DNA from: JAIRMO01 sp046533115
GTDB lineage: Bacteria; Spirochaetota; Spirochaetia; Treponematales; Breznakiellaceae
Assembly (NCBI RefSeq): GCF_046533115.1
Contig: NZ_JAJQRC010000005.1
Span: 1 to 64,000 of the forward strand
Reading direction: 5' to 3'
Length of the DNA stretch: 64,000 nt
This document shows positions 9,304-18,367 of this stretch, one piece after another (position 1 is the first letter of the stretch; the number at the start of each line of letters is the position of its first letter). The notes below the pieces were generated by a model. That model was given only the letters and a program-made list of their open reading frames with translations. It was not told the DNA's origin and ran no database searches. A program made the position numbers and the translations under genes.

Positions 9304-10701
9304 ATGAACACCGCCCTGGATAAGATAAAAATTTGTTATATCGGCGGCGGTTCCCGGAACTGGGCCTGGGTGCTGATCCAGGACCTGGCCTTTGAAAAGG
9401 AAATTGCCGGGACCATCCACCTCTACGACCTCAAGGAATCCGCGGCCCGGGATAACGAGATTATCGGTAACCGGGTCATGGCGGAAAACAATGACCGCCG
9501 CTGGACCTTTACGGCCGCTTCTTCCCTGGAAGAGGCCCTGACCGGGAGCGACTTTGTCTTCATTTCTATCCTTCCCGGGGATTTTGAGAAGATGGCGGTG
9601 GATGTCCACGAACCGGAAAAATACGGCATCTACCAGTCCGTGGGGGACACCGTCGGTCCCGGGGGGCTCATACGGGCCCTGAGGACCATCCCCCTGTTCC
9701 GGGAGATCGCCCAGGCAATCAGGACCTGGGCCCCCGATGCCTGGGTCCTCAACTACACCAACCCCATGACTATCTGTACCCGGACCCTCTACCAGGAATT
9801 CCCGGAGATTAAGGCCTTCGGATGCTGCCACGAAGTGTTTCACACCCAGAAGCTCCTGCGGACGGTGCTGGAAGAGGCCGGGGTAGTTACCCCGGGGACC
9901 GCCGGCCGGGAGGAGATTAAGACCCGGGTGCTGGGGATAAACCACTTTACCTGGATTGACCGGGCATCCTGGAAGAACGTGGATATTTTCCCCTATTACG
10001 CCGAATTCGCCGAAAAATACGCGGTCCCGGGCTTTGAGGCGCCGGGGGAAAAGAACTGGCAGAACGACTACTTCAGCTCCGCCGAGCGGGTTAAGCTGGA
10101 CCTGTTCCGCCGCTACGGCCTTATCGCCGCCGCGGGGGACCGGCACCTGGCGGAATTCTGCCCCCATACCTGGTATATGGCCGGCCCAGAACAGGTCCGG
10201 GAGTGGAAGTACCGCCTGACCCCGGTTTCCTACCGGATCGAAAACCGGAAACAGCTGGAGGAAAAGGCCGCGGCCTACCGGGACGGCAGGGAAAAGCTGG
10301 CGCCGGCTAACTCCGGGGAGGAGGGGCTGCGGATCGTGAAGGCCCTCCTGGGCCTGGGGAACCTGGTTACCAACGTGAACCTGCCCAACCAAGGCCAGAT
10401 GCCCGACTTCCCCCGGGGGCCGGTGGTGGAGACCAACGCGGAATTCTCCCGGGACAACATCCAGCCCCTGGTGAGCAAGGGCCTTCCCAGCGAGATCAGG
10501 AATATCACCCTCCACCACGTTTACAACCAGGAGGGCATGGTCGAGGCGGCCTTTGCCGGGGATGCGGAAAAGGCCTTCCGGGTCTTCCTGAACGACTATT
10601 CGATCCAGACCCTGAGCCGGGACCAGGCCCGGGAGCTTTTCGCGGCCATGACCGCCAAAACCCTCACCCCCGGCAGCCCCCTCATCCTGGCTAAAGGGTA
10701 A
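9304..10701 (+). CDS. Glycoside hydrolase family 4, alpha-glucosidase-type
   Basis: The 465-residue protein begins with the NAD-binding GGGSRNW loop, carries VGDTVGPGGLIRAL, NYTNPMT and the metal-site motif GCCHEVF (about residue 178), then GINHFTW. GH4 enzymes use NAD, a divalent metal and a redox-assisted elimination. The Cys-His-Glu-Val signature is the one of the AglA-like alpha-glucosidase subgroup, unlike the CN-type phospho-glycosidases. It is cytoplasmic (no signal peptide). Its stop overlaps by 11 bases the 3' end of a convergent glycosidase gene. It probably processes sugars imported by the nearby CUT1 system. Alternative: another GH4 specificity such as alpha-galacturonidase. Confidence 0.85.
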   Translation: MNTALDKIKICYIGGGSRNWAWVLIQDLAFEKEIAGTIHLYDLKESAARDNEIIGNRVMAENNDRRWTFTAASSLEEALTGSDFVFISILPGDFEKMAVDVHEPEKYGIYQSVGDTVGPGGLIRALRTIPLFREIAQAIRTWAPDAWVLNYTNPMTICTRTLYQEFPEIKAFGCCHEVFHTQKLLRTVLEEAGVVTPGTAGREEIKTRVLGINHFTWIDRASWKNVDIFPYYAEFAEKYAVPGFEAPGEKNWQNDYFSSAERVKLDLFRRYGLIAAAGDRHLAEFCPHTWYMAGPEQVREWKYRLTPVSYRIENRKQLEEKAAAYRDGREKLAPANSGEEGLRIVKALLGLGNLVTNVNLPNQGQMPDFPRGPVVETNAEFSRDNIQPLVSKGLPSEIRNITLHHVYNQEGMVEAAFAGDAEKAFRVFLNDYSIQTLSRDQARELFAAMTAKTLTPGSPLILAKG

Positions 10702-12352
10702 GGGTGTCCGGTTCGCCGTAGTTGGGGGGGATTACCCCGGGATTGGCAATGCTGACAAAGCTTGTCCCGGAGTATTCCAGCCGCTCGTTTCCCGATACGG
10801 CGAAGGGGATGTTCCGGCCCTGATACACCACGGTTCCTGTTATCCGCCGGACGCTCATGCCAATGAGCCCCCGGAGGGCGCCCCTCCGGTCGGTAACGAC
10901 CCTGACCCCGGGGGGGAATTGGTAGAGCAGTTCCCCGTTTTTATACACCCCGGAAAGTTCCCGCTGGTTGACGAATTCAAAGCGGGCATTGTCCACCATA
11001 CGGCTGTACCCGGTCTCCTCGGCCACCGATTCTCCGTGGTCTATCCCCCGGGGGACCAGGGCGGTAAACCAGAGATCCCCCCCGGGGGTTGGGAAGATCC
11101 CGCTGAGCCGCTCCAGGTAATCCAGGACGCAGAGCATGGTGGGGGTGTAGTTTTCCCCATACCCTTCGTGACCAAGCCAGGCGTCGAGGCTTCCGGGGAA
11201 TTTTTCAAACCGGGAGAGGGCGGCGATAATCGGGTATTGGATCCAGGTCAGCTCCACCGGCCGGTGATGGTAGTCGAACGCATGGGGCAGTCGGATCTGG
11301 GTGAGGAAGCTTACCTGCCCGGCCCAACTGTTGAATTGGAAGGATTGGCTGAACCCCGGCTCGTCCATGGCGATGGTGGTAATGGGGTAGCGGCAGAAGA
11401 ACTTCTTCGTGTTGAGGAGATAGCGCCTGAGGGCGTCCTCAAAGAGGGCGTCGTCCCCTGCTTCGCAGGCCAGCACCCGGATGAGGGTATCGCTCTGGAT
11501 GCGGACAAAGCGGTCATGCCGGTCCCGGTCATAAAAGTAATGATCGGTCTCGTCGTAACAATAGCGCATGAGGCTTTCCCGGCTCTGCCGGGCCTTTGCC
11601 TCCCAGGACGGATCCGGTATGCCTAATTCCCGGGCCATGAGGGCCAGGTACTTCCGCTGGCAGTACACATTGGCGGTCATGTCCGGCGCCAGGAAGGGCA
11701 GGACCGGCGAATCCGGATCGTACCGGGCGGGGTCGCCCCCATAGGGGGTGTCCGGCACCTGCCAAAACCGGGGAGAGGCGTCGCTGCCGGTGTCAAAGGT
11801 ACAGAAGGCTTCCACGCAGCCCGTTCCCCGGGTGTTCCGGTATTTTTCCAGCCATTGGTCGTTGCGGCTTATGGCCCGGTACATCTTCTCCAGGAACCCT
11901 TTGTTCCCGTGCAGACAATAATGGTTCCAGACACTCCGGGCCAGGGGACTGACCATCTGGACCTGCCTGAAATTGGGCCCCCCGGGGAGGAGCTTATAGG
12001 GGATAAGGCCGTCTTCCCGCTGAAAATCCGCGAAAAGTTCGAAGGTAAGCCGGGCCGCTTCCGGGCAGAACCGGGAAAGCAGCTCCGCGCTGATGGTACC
12101 GGTACTTTCCAGCCAGGCGCCGAGAAACACGGCCCCCTCGATCAGCATGCCCCCCCCGGACGCCGAAGGGACCACACAGCGCGCGAGGTCCCGGACCGCC
12201 CGGTAGTAGACCCCCTCGATTTTGGGATGGGATGCCGCGAACTTGACCCCAGAGCGGATAAATTCATCCAGCGCGGCCCTGCCGGTCCTGGTCTCCACCT
12301 CCCCTACCCGGCTTTCAACATGGGTTTCCCGCAGTTTTGCTAACATATCCAT
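10691..12352 (-). CDS. (alpha/alpha)6-barrel glycosidase-like protein (trehalase/GH63-type fold)
   Basis: The 553-residue protein lacks a signal peptide and shows features of the MGH1-like six-hairpin glycosidases: QREDGLIPYK, a TFDTGSDASPRFW segment resembling the WDTGxDxSPR acid region, VYCQRKYLALMA and NSWAGQ. Proteins of this fold invert alpha-linked disaccharides or trim glycans. The tail (about 480-553) looks beta-rich. It is transcribed toward the GH4 gene and overlaps its 3' end. It stands alone on this strand, with a CUT1 transporter divergently placed, so it may act on the same imported sugar. The fold call is fair; no substrate can be given. Confidence 0.65.
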   Translation of the reverse strand: MDMLAKLRETHVESRVGEVETRTGRAALDEFIRSGVKFAASHPKIEGVYYRAVRDLARCVVPSASGGGMLIEGAVFLGAWLESTGTISAELLSRFCPEAARLTFELFADFQREDGLIPYKLLPGGPNFRQVQMVSPLARSVWNHYCLHGNKGFLEKMYRAISRNDQWLEKYRNTRGTGCVEAFCTFDTGSDASPRFWQVPDTPYGGDPARYDPDSPVLPFLAPDMTANVYCQRKYLALMARELGIPDPSWEAKARQSRESLMRYCYDETDHYFYDRDRHDRFVRIQSDTLIRVLACEAGDDALFEDALRRYLLNTKKFFCRYPITTIAMDEPGFSQSFQFNSWAGQVSFLTQIRLPHAFDYHHRPVELTWIQYPIIAALSRFEKFPGSLDAWLGHEGYGENYTPTMLCVLDYLERLSGIFPTPGGDLWFTALVPRGIDHGESVAEETGYSRMVDNARFEFVNQRELSGVYKNGELLYQFPPGVRVVTDRRGALRGLIGMSVRRITGTVVYQGRNIPFAVSGNERLEYSGTSFVSIANPGVIPPNYGEPDTLTL

Positions 12353-12656
12353 CGCGTTCTCCGCAATAGGTTTAGCAGAAGCCCGGGTCCTTTGTAAAGA
12401 GCGGCTGTTTCAATACAGGGGAGGAAGACCACGAACCTCACAAATAAAGGAGAGGAAAACCACGAACCACACGAACCACACGAACAGAGGAGAAGGAAAT
12501 TACGAACCTCACGAACAAAGGACGGGGAAGGGGCAAGTGCCGGGCAGCGAAAAGGAAAATGCCGGGAAATTGAAAATTTTATTTGTCAAAAATTAGAAGC
12601 CATGGTAGAATGGTAGGATGGAAATGATGCCCCATAATTCCCGGGAGGAGCGCCGT
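12353..12656. repeat. Intergenic region with CACGAAC repeat remnants
   Basis: These 304 bases separate divergent genes. From about 12424 to 12525 there are three degenerate blocks of the CACGAAC family (CCACGAACCTCACAAA, CCACGAACCACACGAACC, TACGAACCTCACGAAC) without the inverse arm, so this copy is a partial element. Promoters for both neighbours must lie here but none is clear. The bases before 12657 hold the RBS GGGAGGAG. Confidence 0.6.
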
Positions 12657-13589
12657 ATGAAAAACAGTACCGGTAATCGAGGAAAAATAATCCGCGAAAA
12701 CCTCTCGTCCTATGTTTTTCTTATTCCCTGGCTTTTGGGTTTTTTTATCCTCACCCTGTACCCCATGATCTATTCCCTGTACCTGTCCTTTACCCAATAC
12801 GATATCCTGCAGCCCCCAAAATGGATAGGACTGCGGAATCTTTTGGTGATGTTTGCGGGGAACGATGAATTTCCCCGGGACACCCGGTTTCTCAATTCGC
12901 TCTTTGTTACCTTCCGTTTTGTCTTTATCTCGGTACCCCTAAAACTGGTCTTCGCCCTGGCGGTGGCCATGCTGATGAACCAGAAGCTCAGGCTCATCCC
13001 CTTTTACCGAACCATCTACTACATTCCCACCCTGCTGGGGGGCTCGGTGGCCATCGCGGTCCTCTGGCGGCGACTCTTTGCCGCGGACGGGATCATCAAC
13101 GCCATCCTCCGGGGGGCCTTTAACGCCGACCCGCCGGCCTGGATCTCCAACCCCAAATACGCCCTCTACACCCTGATACTGCTGGCGGTCTGGCAGTTCG
13201 GGTCCCCCATGATCATATTCCTTGCGGGGCTCAAGCAGATCCCCCAGGAATACTACGAGGCGGCCAGTGTGGACGGGGCGGGAAAGGTCCGGCAGTTTTT
13301 CTCCATCACCCTGCCGAGCCTGTCCCCCATCATTTTCTTTAACATGGTGATGCAGATGATCAGCGCCTTCCAGTCCTTTACCCAGGCGTTTATCGTGTCC
13401 GGCGGCCAGGGCGGCCCCCTGGATTCCACCATGTTCTATAGTCTCTACCTCTACCTCAAGGGCTTTGCCTTCTACGAAATGGGGTATGCTTCGGCTATGG
13501 CGTGGGTACTCCTCATCATTATCGCCGCCCTGACCGCCCTGACCTTCCGAGTCTCGGGGTCCCTGGTGAGCTATGGAGGCGGAGAATGA
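12657..13589 (+). CDS. CUT1 sugar ABC transporter permease, MalF-like
   Basis: The ATG at 12657 is preferred to an in-frame ATG at 12618 because GGGAGGAG lies 7 bases before it; the protein is then 310 residues. It begins with a basic cytoplasmic segment and a membrane helix (YVFLIPWLLGFFILTLYP), has about six helices, and carries the EAA loop (EYYEAASVDGAGKVRQFF) that contacts the ATPase. It overlaps the next permease by four bases (ATGA). With that permease and a binding protein it forms a sugar importer lacking an ATPase gene; an MsmX-like shared ATPase is expected, possibly the one at 42412-43512. Confidence 0.9.
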   Translation: MKNSTGNRGKIIRENLSSYVFLIPWLLGFFILTLYPMIYSLYLSFTQYDILQPPKWIGLRNLLVMFAGNDEFPRDTRFLNSLFVTFRFVFISVPLKLVFALAVAMLMNQKLRLIPFYRTIYYIPTLLGGSVAIAVLWRRLFAADGIINAILRGAFNADPPAWISNPKYALYTLILLAVWQFGSPMIIFLAGLKQIPQEYYEAASVDGAGKVRQFFSITLPSLSPIIFFNMVMQMISAFQSFTQAFIVSGGQGGPLDSTMFYSLYLYLKGFAFYEMGYASAMAWVLLIIIAALTALTFRVSGSLVSYGGGE

Positions 13590-14434
13590 AACGGCAAACC
13601 GGAAGGCTGTTCTATGCCGGCCTTTCAAATATGGTTATCATTGTTTTGGGGATCGGGATGCTCTACCCGGTTGTCTGGCTCATCATGGCGTCCTTTAAAG
13701 AGGGGAACACCATCTTTAGCGATCCCAGCCTGATCCCCCAATCCGTCACCCTGCAAAACTATGTCCGGGGCTGGCAGGGTATCGGGATCGTCGGGTTCGG
13801 TACTTTTTTCAGGAATTCTTTCTTTATCTGCGTCCTCTGCGTGGTCTTTAACGCGGCTTTTTGTTCCCTTACCGCCTATGCCTTTGGCCGGCTCAAGTTT
13901 GCGGGGAGGAACCTCTGGTTCGCCCTGATGATGCTTACCCTGATGCTGCCCGGCCATGTAACCACCATTCCCCGGTACATCATCTTCCGGACCTTCGGCT
14001 GGATCGACACCTACCTCCCCCTGGTGATCCCGAAACTTTTCGCCACCGACGCCTTTTTCATCTTCCTCCTGGTGCAGTTTGTCCGCAGCCTCCCCAAGGA
14101 CCTGGACGAATCGGCCCTGATTGACGGCTGCGGCAAATTCGGCATCTATATCAGGATCATCATTCCCCTCACTGTCCCGGCCCTGATAACCACGGTACTT
14201 TTTACCTTCCTCTGGACCTGGGACGATTTTTTCAACCAGCTATTGTACCTCAACTCGCCGCCCATATACACGGTCCCCATGGGGCTGCGGCTTTTTATCG
14301 ATTCTTCGGGGATGTCATCCTGGGGGTCCATGTTTGCCATGGCGGTTCTTTCCATTGTTCCCTGTTTTGTTCTTTTCTTTTCCCTGCAAAAATATTTTGT
14401 CCAGGGAATCGCCACCACCGGTATCAAGGGATAG
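13586..14434 (+). CDS. CUT1 sugar ABC transporter permease, MalG-like
   Basis: The start at 13586 overlaps the previous stop (ATGA) and follows GGAGGCGGAG; a longer frame from 13502 would overlap the MalF-like gene by 88 bases and is rejected. The 282-residue protein has six predicted helices and the EAA motif (DLDESALIDGCGKFGIYIRIIIPL), followed by a FLWTWDDFF segment typical of MalG-like partners. It pairs with the upstream MalF-like permease and the binding protein downstream. The order permease, permease, binding protein is unusual next to the common binding-protein-first order. Confidence 0.9.
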   Translation: MKRQTGRLFYAGLSNMVIIVLGIGMLYPVVWLIMASFKEGNTIFSDPSLIPQSVTLQNYVRGWQGIGIVGFGTFFRNSFFICVLCVVFNAAFCSLTAYAFGRLKFAGRNLWFALMMLTLMLPGHVTTIPRYIIFRTFGWIDTYLPLVIPKLFATDAFFIFLLVQFVRSLPKDLDESALIDGCGKFGIYIRIIIPLTVPALITTVLFTFLWTWDDFFNQLLYLNSPPIYTVPMGLRLFIDSSGMSSWGSMFAMAVLSIVPCFVLFFSLQKYFVQGIATTGIKG

Positions 14435-14464
14435 TGTATCCCATCATTTTATGGAGGTTTTGTA

Positions 14465-15781
14465 ATGAAAAAAATCGTATTGGGTTTGGTTGTTTTAATG
14501 ATGAGCGCCGCCGTGATCTTTGCGGCAGGCGGGGGACAGCAGAGCGGCGGCAGTCCCGCGGCTTCCGGCGGGGGCGATGCGGGTACCATCATCCTCCGGT
14601 GGGCGTTCTGGGGCAGCGAGGCCCGGGTAAAGGCAAGCCAGGCGGCTATCGACGCTTTCCAGGCGGCCAATCCGGGGATCAAAGTGAACATCGAGGTCTC
14701 CGGGGGAACCGGGGATCACTTCAACAAGGTCGATACCCAGCTCGCCGGCGGCGCCGGGCCCGACATCATCCAGATGGGGGGTAACTTTCCCGATTATGTG
14801 GCAAAAAACGTGATCCTCAATCTGAACCCCTACAAGGGAGGGCTCCTGAACGTTTCCACCATCGATGCCGGGGCCATTGAGGCCGGTTCGGTACGGGGCA
14901 ACCTCTACGGGGTTTCCACCGGGGCCACCATTCCCGCCCTGATCTACAACAAGACCCTCCTGGAAAAGGCGGGCCTTCCCCTGCCCAAGGTTACCCAGAC
15001 CTGGGAGGAATTCCGGGCCTACCTCGCTTCCATCAAACCCAGGCTCCCCACGGGGGTGTACCCCCTGACGGACTTCGGGTCCACCTCCTCGGGTTCCACC
15101 GGGTTCGGCTACTGGCTGCGCTGGAACGGCACCCCGATCTACGACGACGTAACCGGGACCACCAAGGCTACTGCTGCGGACGCCAAGAAGTTCCTGGATC
15201 TGTTTAAGGATTACCGGGACAACGGCTTTGTTCCCCCGGCGGATATTTCCGCGGGTTACGCGGAAACCAATGTGGATTCATCCTCCCTTATCGCCGGTAA
15301 AGTGGCGATCAGTTTTATCGTTTCCAACCAGTTTGCCAATTACCAGGCCGCCATCCAGGATGAACTGGGGCTCATCGAGCTCCCCGGCGCCGCAGCGACC
15401 AAGGCCCTCTGGCCCCAGTTGAGCCAGGTTTACACGATCAACGCCGCCTCCAAAAACATCGAAGCGGCGGTAAAATTTATCAACTTCCTGGTGAACAGCC
15501 CCGAAGCGGGAAAGATCATCGGCAATGACCGGGGGATTTCCTCTTCCTCAAGTTTCCGGCAGGGAGCGTCCTCGGTAGCTACGGCGGCGGATCAGAAGGT
15601 TTTTGCCTATCACGATGTCGCCGGCCCCCATACTTCCCCGGAGACCCCCCATCTGCCCAATGATACGGAGTTGAACAGTACCCTGAACCTTATCTACCAG
15701 CAGGTGGCCTTTGGTCAGATCAACACCACCCAGGGGGGGCAGCAGATCTACGAGCTTTTGGTACGGCTGTCCCGAAAATAG
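14465..15781 (+). CDS. Extracellular sugar-binding protein of the CUT1 transporter
   Basis: A signal peptide (MKKIVLGLVVLMMSAAVIFA) ends in an AAGGGQQSGG linker, common in Treponema binding proteins. The mature part starts with IILRWAFWGSEARV and has the family 1 layout, with GGAGPDIIQMGG and a substrate-cleft segment around PALIYNKTLLEKAGL. It is 438 residues, a usual length. An RBS (GGAGG) lies nine bases upstream. It is the last gene of the three-gene transport operon; the palindromic repeat beginning 11 bases after its stop may act as its terminator or mRNA stabiliser. The sugar is unknown; the nearby GH4 gene hints at an alpha-glucoside. Confidence 0.9.
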   Translation: MKKIVLGLVVLMMSAAVIFAAGGGQQSGGSPAASGGGDAGTIILRWAFWGSEARVKASQAAIDAFQAANPGIKVNIEVSGGTGDHFNKVDTQLAGGAGPDIIQMGGNFPDYVAKNVILNLNPYKGGLLNVSTIDAGAIEAGSVRGNLYGVSTGATIPALIYNKTLLEKAGLPLPKVTQTWEEFRAYLASIKPRLPTGVYPLTDFGSTSSGSTGFGYWLRWNGTPIYDDVTGTTKATAADAKKFLDLFKDYRDNGFVPPADISAGYAETNVDSSSLIAGKVAISFIVSNQFANYQAAIQDELGLIELPGAAATKALWPQLSQVYTINAASKNIEAAVKFINFLVNSPEAGKIIGNDRGISSSSSFRQGASSVATAADQKVFAYHDVAGPHTSPETPHLPNDTELNSTLNLIYQQVAFGQINTTQGGQQIYELLVRLSRK

Positions 15782-15791
15782 TGTGTTCGGA

Positions 15792-15945
15792 AGTTTAGCC
15801 ATGGCTAAGCCCGGCGGGGAATTACGCCCCGCTCACTACCTGTAGAGTCCGCGGTAACAGCCCGTAAACGGTCTGTTACCGCGGGGAATTCCAGAGACGT
15901 GAGCGGGGCGTAATTCCCCGCCGGGCTGACGGCAAGGGCTAAACT
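15792..15945. repeat. 154-bp GC-rich palindromic repeat (copy 1)
   Basis: Nested exact inverted repeats: AGTTTAGCC 15792-15800 with 15937-15945; a 28-bp arm 15809-15836 with 15899-15926; and CGCGGTAACAG 15850-15860 with 15873-15883. The whole can fold into one long hairpin. A decayed second copy of its right two thirds follows at 16016-16112 and a fragment lies at 19921-19952. It carries no gene and looks like a miniature, non-autonomous element. Confidence 0.85.
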
Positions 15946-16015
15946 GCCGATGTTAAAGGGGGTAAGAGGGCTTTTCAGACGAATTTTTTTGGAGGCGTTA
16001 CGTTTGCGCTAAACG

Positions 16016-16112
16016 GTAGGGTCTGGGGTAACAGCCCGTAAACGGTCTGTTATGACGGGGGGGGATTTAGGGAGTGGGGCGTAATTCCCCGCCGGGCGTA
16101 ACGACATGGGCC
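16016..16112. repeat. Decayed second copy of the GC-rich palindromic repeat
   Basis: It repeats 15844-15945 in the same orientation: TAACAGCCCGTAAACGGTCT is identical, and GGGGCGTAATTCCCCGCCGG recurs. The right part has lost complementarity. It marks the left edge of the AT-rich island. Confidence 0.75.
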
Positions 16113-16199
16113 TAAAATTTTGTTGGAAATTTTTAAAAAAATATGTTGCCAAAACAGTCTATAAAATGTATTATAAAAGTACGGCCCACTTCACCCACA

Positions 16200-16241
16200 A
16201 TTTGGCCGCCAAATTGCCGCATACACCCGGAACGTTATGCG
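16200..16241 (-). other. attC-like site A
   Basis: Read on the minus strand it starts with CGCATAACG right after the 3' end of the TPR gene, as the R'' box of an integron attC does, then a GC-rich stretch with ATGCGGCAATTTGGCGGCC. The same CGCATAAC start occurs at the other cassette-like borders (17500, 18354, 18938, 19812). The left end is unclear. Confidence 0.35.
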
Positions 16242-16294
16242 AAGTAAAACCCGCTACAGATGGCGATTGCCTTATGTTACTCCTTTGGTACAAG

Positions 16295-17377
16295 TTAAAT
16301 ATTACTCCAAATTTCAATTAACTGTTTATTCCATTTTAACGTATTTGTTAAATATTTTATGTCATTCATTCTATAGTCTAATTTCAACGAAGACTCTTTA
16401 TATGCCTTTGATTGGTCTATGTTTTGATTTTTCATATTAATAATCGCCAGACCTGCCATACTTTCTGCCCTCAGACTTTTATTGTCAATATTCATCTCTA
16501 TGCTTTTTTTGAAATAATCTTCTGAAATACTATATTCTCCTTTCTCAAAATACAAAAAACCAAGATTGTTATAGGGTTCAGCAAATCTATAATTTAATAC
16601 TATTGCTTTTTTAAATGCATTCTCTGAATTTTCATAATCTGTCAAATGATAATAGACTATGCCTAAATTGTTATAAAGATCCGGATTATTCTCATCTATT
16701 TTTTCTGCGATCTTTAAACAATCCAGTGCTGCTTCAAAATTATTTCCTTCGTCGTATATATAGGCTAAAGAAATATATGCAAATTGATAGTCTGCATCTT
16801 CATCTATAGATTTTTTGAAATAATAAATCGCGTTATGATAGTCGCCGGAATAATAATAAAACCATCCTAACGAATTATACATTGTTGGTCTTTCCGTAAA
16901 TGGAATTACTGGGCCAATTTGTTCGTTTTCCCTTTCTGAAATCCAGTTTTCATATGCCGTATTATAATTTTCCCGGGCAATCGCATAATCCGGATTTGAA
17001 ACAAATGACAAATGAAAATATTTCATTGCATTGATATAATCATTCTCTTTAAAATAAGCAACGCCAATATTATTTAATACTTCGTAGTTATTTTCATGTT
17101 CTGCTAAAGTAGTATTAAAATAGTCGATTGCTATTCTGTTCATATTTAACTTTAAATAGCATAATCCATATAGATATGCTAATTCATTTTGATGTTCAAA
17201 ATAATATTTATTTAACAATCTAATAACTTCTTCATATTCTTCCAGGAGATATTTTGTTAAAATATATTCTATATCCGATTCATAAGACAAATCCTGAGCA
17301 AATATTGAATGCCCCTTATTTGAAAATTGTGAGAATAATAATATCATTAAAAAAACAACACATTTTACTTTTTTCAT
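16295..17377 (-). CDS. Exported tetratricopeptide-repeat protein
   Basis: The 360-residue protein begins with a signal peptide (MKKVKCVVFLMILLFSQFSNKG...SIFAQ) and then carries about eight TPR units, visible as repeats of the type NNIGVAYFKENDYINAMKYF and YNNLGIVYYHLTDYENSENA. TPRs mediate protein contacts; here in the periplasm or on the surface. It ends YLTNTLKWNKQLIEIWSNI. The RBS CAGGAGG lies upstream. The gene is strongly AT-rich, unlike the flanking genes, which points to transfer, and it lies between attC-like sites A and B. No specific function can be given. Confidence 0.8.
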   Translation of the reverse strand: MKKVKCVVFLMILLFSQFSNKGHSIFAQDLSYESDIEYILTKYLLEEYEEVIRLLNKYYFEHQNELAYLYGLCYLKLNMNRIAIDYFNTTLAEHENNYEVLNNIGVAYFKENDYINAMKYFHLSFVSNPDYAIARENYNTAYENWISERENEQIGPVIPFTERPTMYNSLGWFYYYSGDYHNAIYYFKKSIDEDADYQFAYISLAYIYDEGNNFEAALDCLKIAEKIDENNPDLYNNLGIVYYHLTDYENSENAFKKAIVLNYRFAEPYNNLGFLYFEKGEYSISEDYFKKSIEMNIDNKSLRAESMAGLAIINMKNQNIDQSKAYKESSLKLDYRMNDIKYLTNTLKWNKQLIEIWSNI

Positions 17378-17499
17378 TATAATCCTCCTGAAATTTTTTT
17401 ATGTTATCCAGTATAAACTTTCTTGTCAAGACCTTATTTTTAGCGTCATCATGGATCTTCGGCGTGTTTTCTATTTTCAAATAATTTCCGGTTTTATTT

Positions 17500-17519
17500 C
17501 GCATAACAGGCCTGTTATG
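17500..17519 (-). other. attC-like site B (minimal palindrome)
   Basis: CATAACAGGCCTGTTATG at 17502-17519 is a perfect 18-bp palindrome preceded by CG. It matches the outer boxes (CGCATAAC / GTTATGCG) of the other candidate sites with the middle missing. It lies between the TPR gene and the first toxin-antitoxin pair. Confidence 0.35.
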
Positions 17520-17550
17520 TTCAGTTTTTTGGCCCCATTATAGCTATTTC

Positions 17551-17784
17551 TTATATCCCAGCTCTACTTTCTCTTAATAATTCTACAATTTCCTGTGTCG
17601 TTATATCAGCCTCTATACATGGAATATCCTCAAGAGGCGATTTTCCAGTTTTATCTTCGTTCTTTATCGGGAGTATTTTATAACGATTTCCATCTCGGGT
17701 ATTCACTATTACTTCATTAGTCAATGCAGCATTAAAAATTTCAGTTGCGTCCTCTATAAAATCAGTATAATCAAATACTAACAT
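17551..17784 (-). CDS. Probable Phd/YefM-like antitoxin
   Basis: The start at 17784 has a strong RBS (GGGAGGATAAAATG) and follows the PIN toxin stop by one base; the longer frame starting at 17823 is rejected. The 77-residue protein contains VNTRDGNRYKILPIK and ends TTQEIVELLRESRAGI, resembling the toxin-binding tail of Phd/YefM antitoxins. The DNA-binding N-terminus appears short. Here the toxin gene comes first, the reverse of the usual order. It would neutralise the PIN RNase and may repress the operon. The call rests on size, coupling and the tail motif. Confidence 0.6.
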   Translation of the reverse strand: MLVFDYTDFIEDATEIFNAALTNEVIVNTRDGNRYKILPIKNEDKTGKSPLEDIPCIEADITTQEIVELLRESRAGI

Positions 17785-17785
17785 T

Positions 17786-18178
17786 TTATCCTCCCAAAAT
17801 GGTAATACCAAGTTCTTTTCCAATTCTTGTCATATTACCATCAAAAGTCAATAATGGAAAATTTAGTCTGTTTGCAAATTCTAAATAACAAGCGTCATAA
17901 GCATAAATTTTATATTTCCATGCTATTTCCAATGCCTTTTCAATATCCACGTCTATTGTTTTTACAGGTATTTTTTTAAAATATTTATATGCACTTATCA
18001 TACGTTCTTTATCGATTATTTTTTTCTTTATCATTTTGGTCAAACCATTTGCAATCTCATAAGAGACCATATTAGGAGAAGAAATTACAGCATCCTTTGT
18101 CAATTGCAGAACCAATTCCCTTTCTGGTTCTTTTATAATAACAGCCATGATTGCGCTAGCATCCAATATCAGTTCCAT
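17786..18178 (-). CDS. PIN-domain toxin, VapC-like ribonuclease
   Basis: The start at 18178 gives MELILDASAIMAVIIKEPE, a standard VapC beginning with the first acidic residue Asp6; the frame's longer N-terminus is AT-rich non-coding. Other PIN residues follow: a central Glu in SYEIANGL, YAYDACYLEFA with the third Asp, and TFDGNMTRIG with the fourth. It is 130 residues, typical for the family. VapC enzymes cleave tRNA or rRNA in a metal-dependent way. The partner antitoxin lies immediately downstream. The gene is AT-rich and sits within the cassette-like island. Confidence 0.8.
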   Translation of the reverse strand: MELILDASAIMAVIIKEPERELVLQLTKDAVISSPNMVSYEIANGLTKMIKKKIIDKERMISAYKYFKKIPVKTIDVDIEKALEIAWKYKIYAYDACYLEFANRLNFPLLTFDGNMTRIGKELGITILGG

Positions 18179-18290
18179 AAATTTATGATATATTATTAAT
18201 CCAATAATGTCAATAGTATAAAAAAAGTATATTTGGATGATTTTTTCAAAAACTTTCGGCAAATTTCGGCAAAAAAATTGTTTCGGCCGT

Positions 18291-18354
18291 TGCCGACCTA
18301 GGCGAATGGAACCCCGAAGGGCCGGCCCCGCAGCGCTAACAGACCTGTTATGCG
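18291..18354 (-). other. attC-like site C
   Basis: On the minus strand it begins CGCATAACAGGTCTGTTAGC just after the 3' end of the DUF262-like remnant and continues through a GC-rich stretch to CCTAGGTCGGCA. The same about 70 bases, with substitutions, occur in the opposite orientation at 18932-19005. It is the best-matched pair among the candidate sites. Confidence 0.4.
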
Positions 18355-18367
18355 TCGTTTATTTTTA

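Noticed and set aside
15782..16294. tRNA or small RNA gene in the palindromic region
   Set aside because: No cloverleaf or T-loop could be found; the stems are explained by the repeat element.
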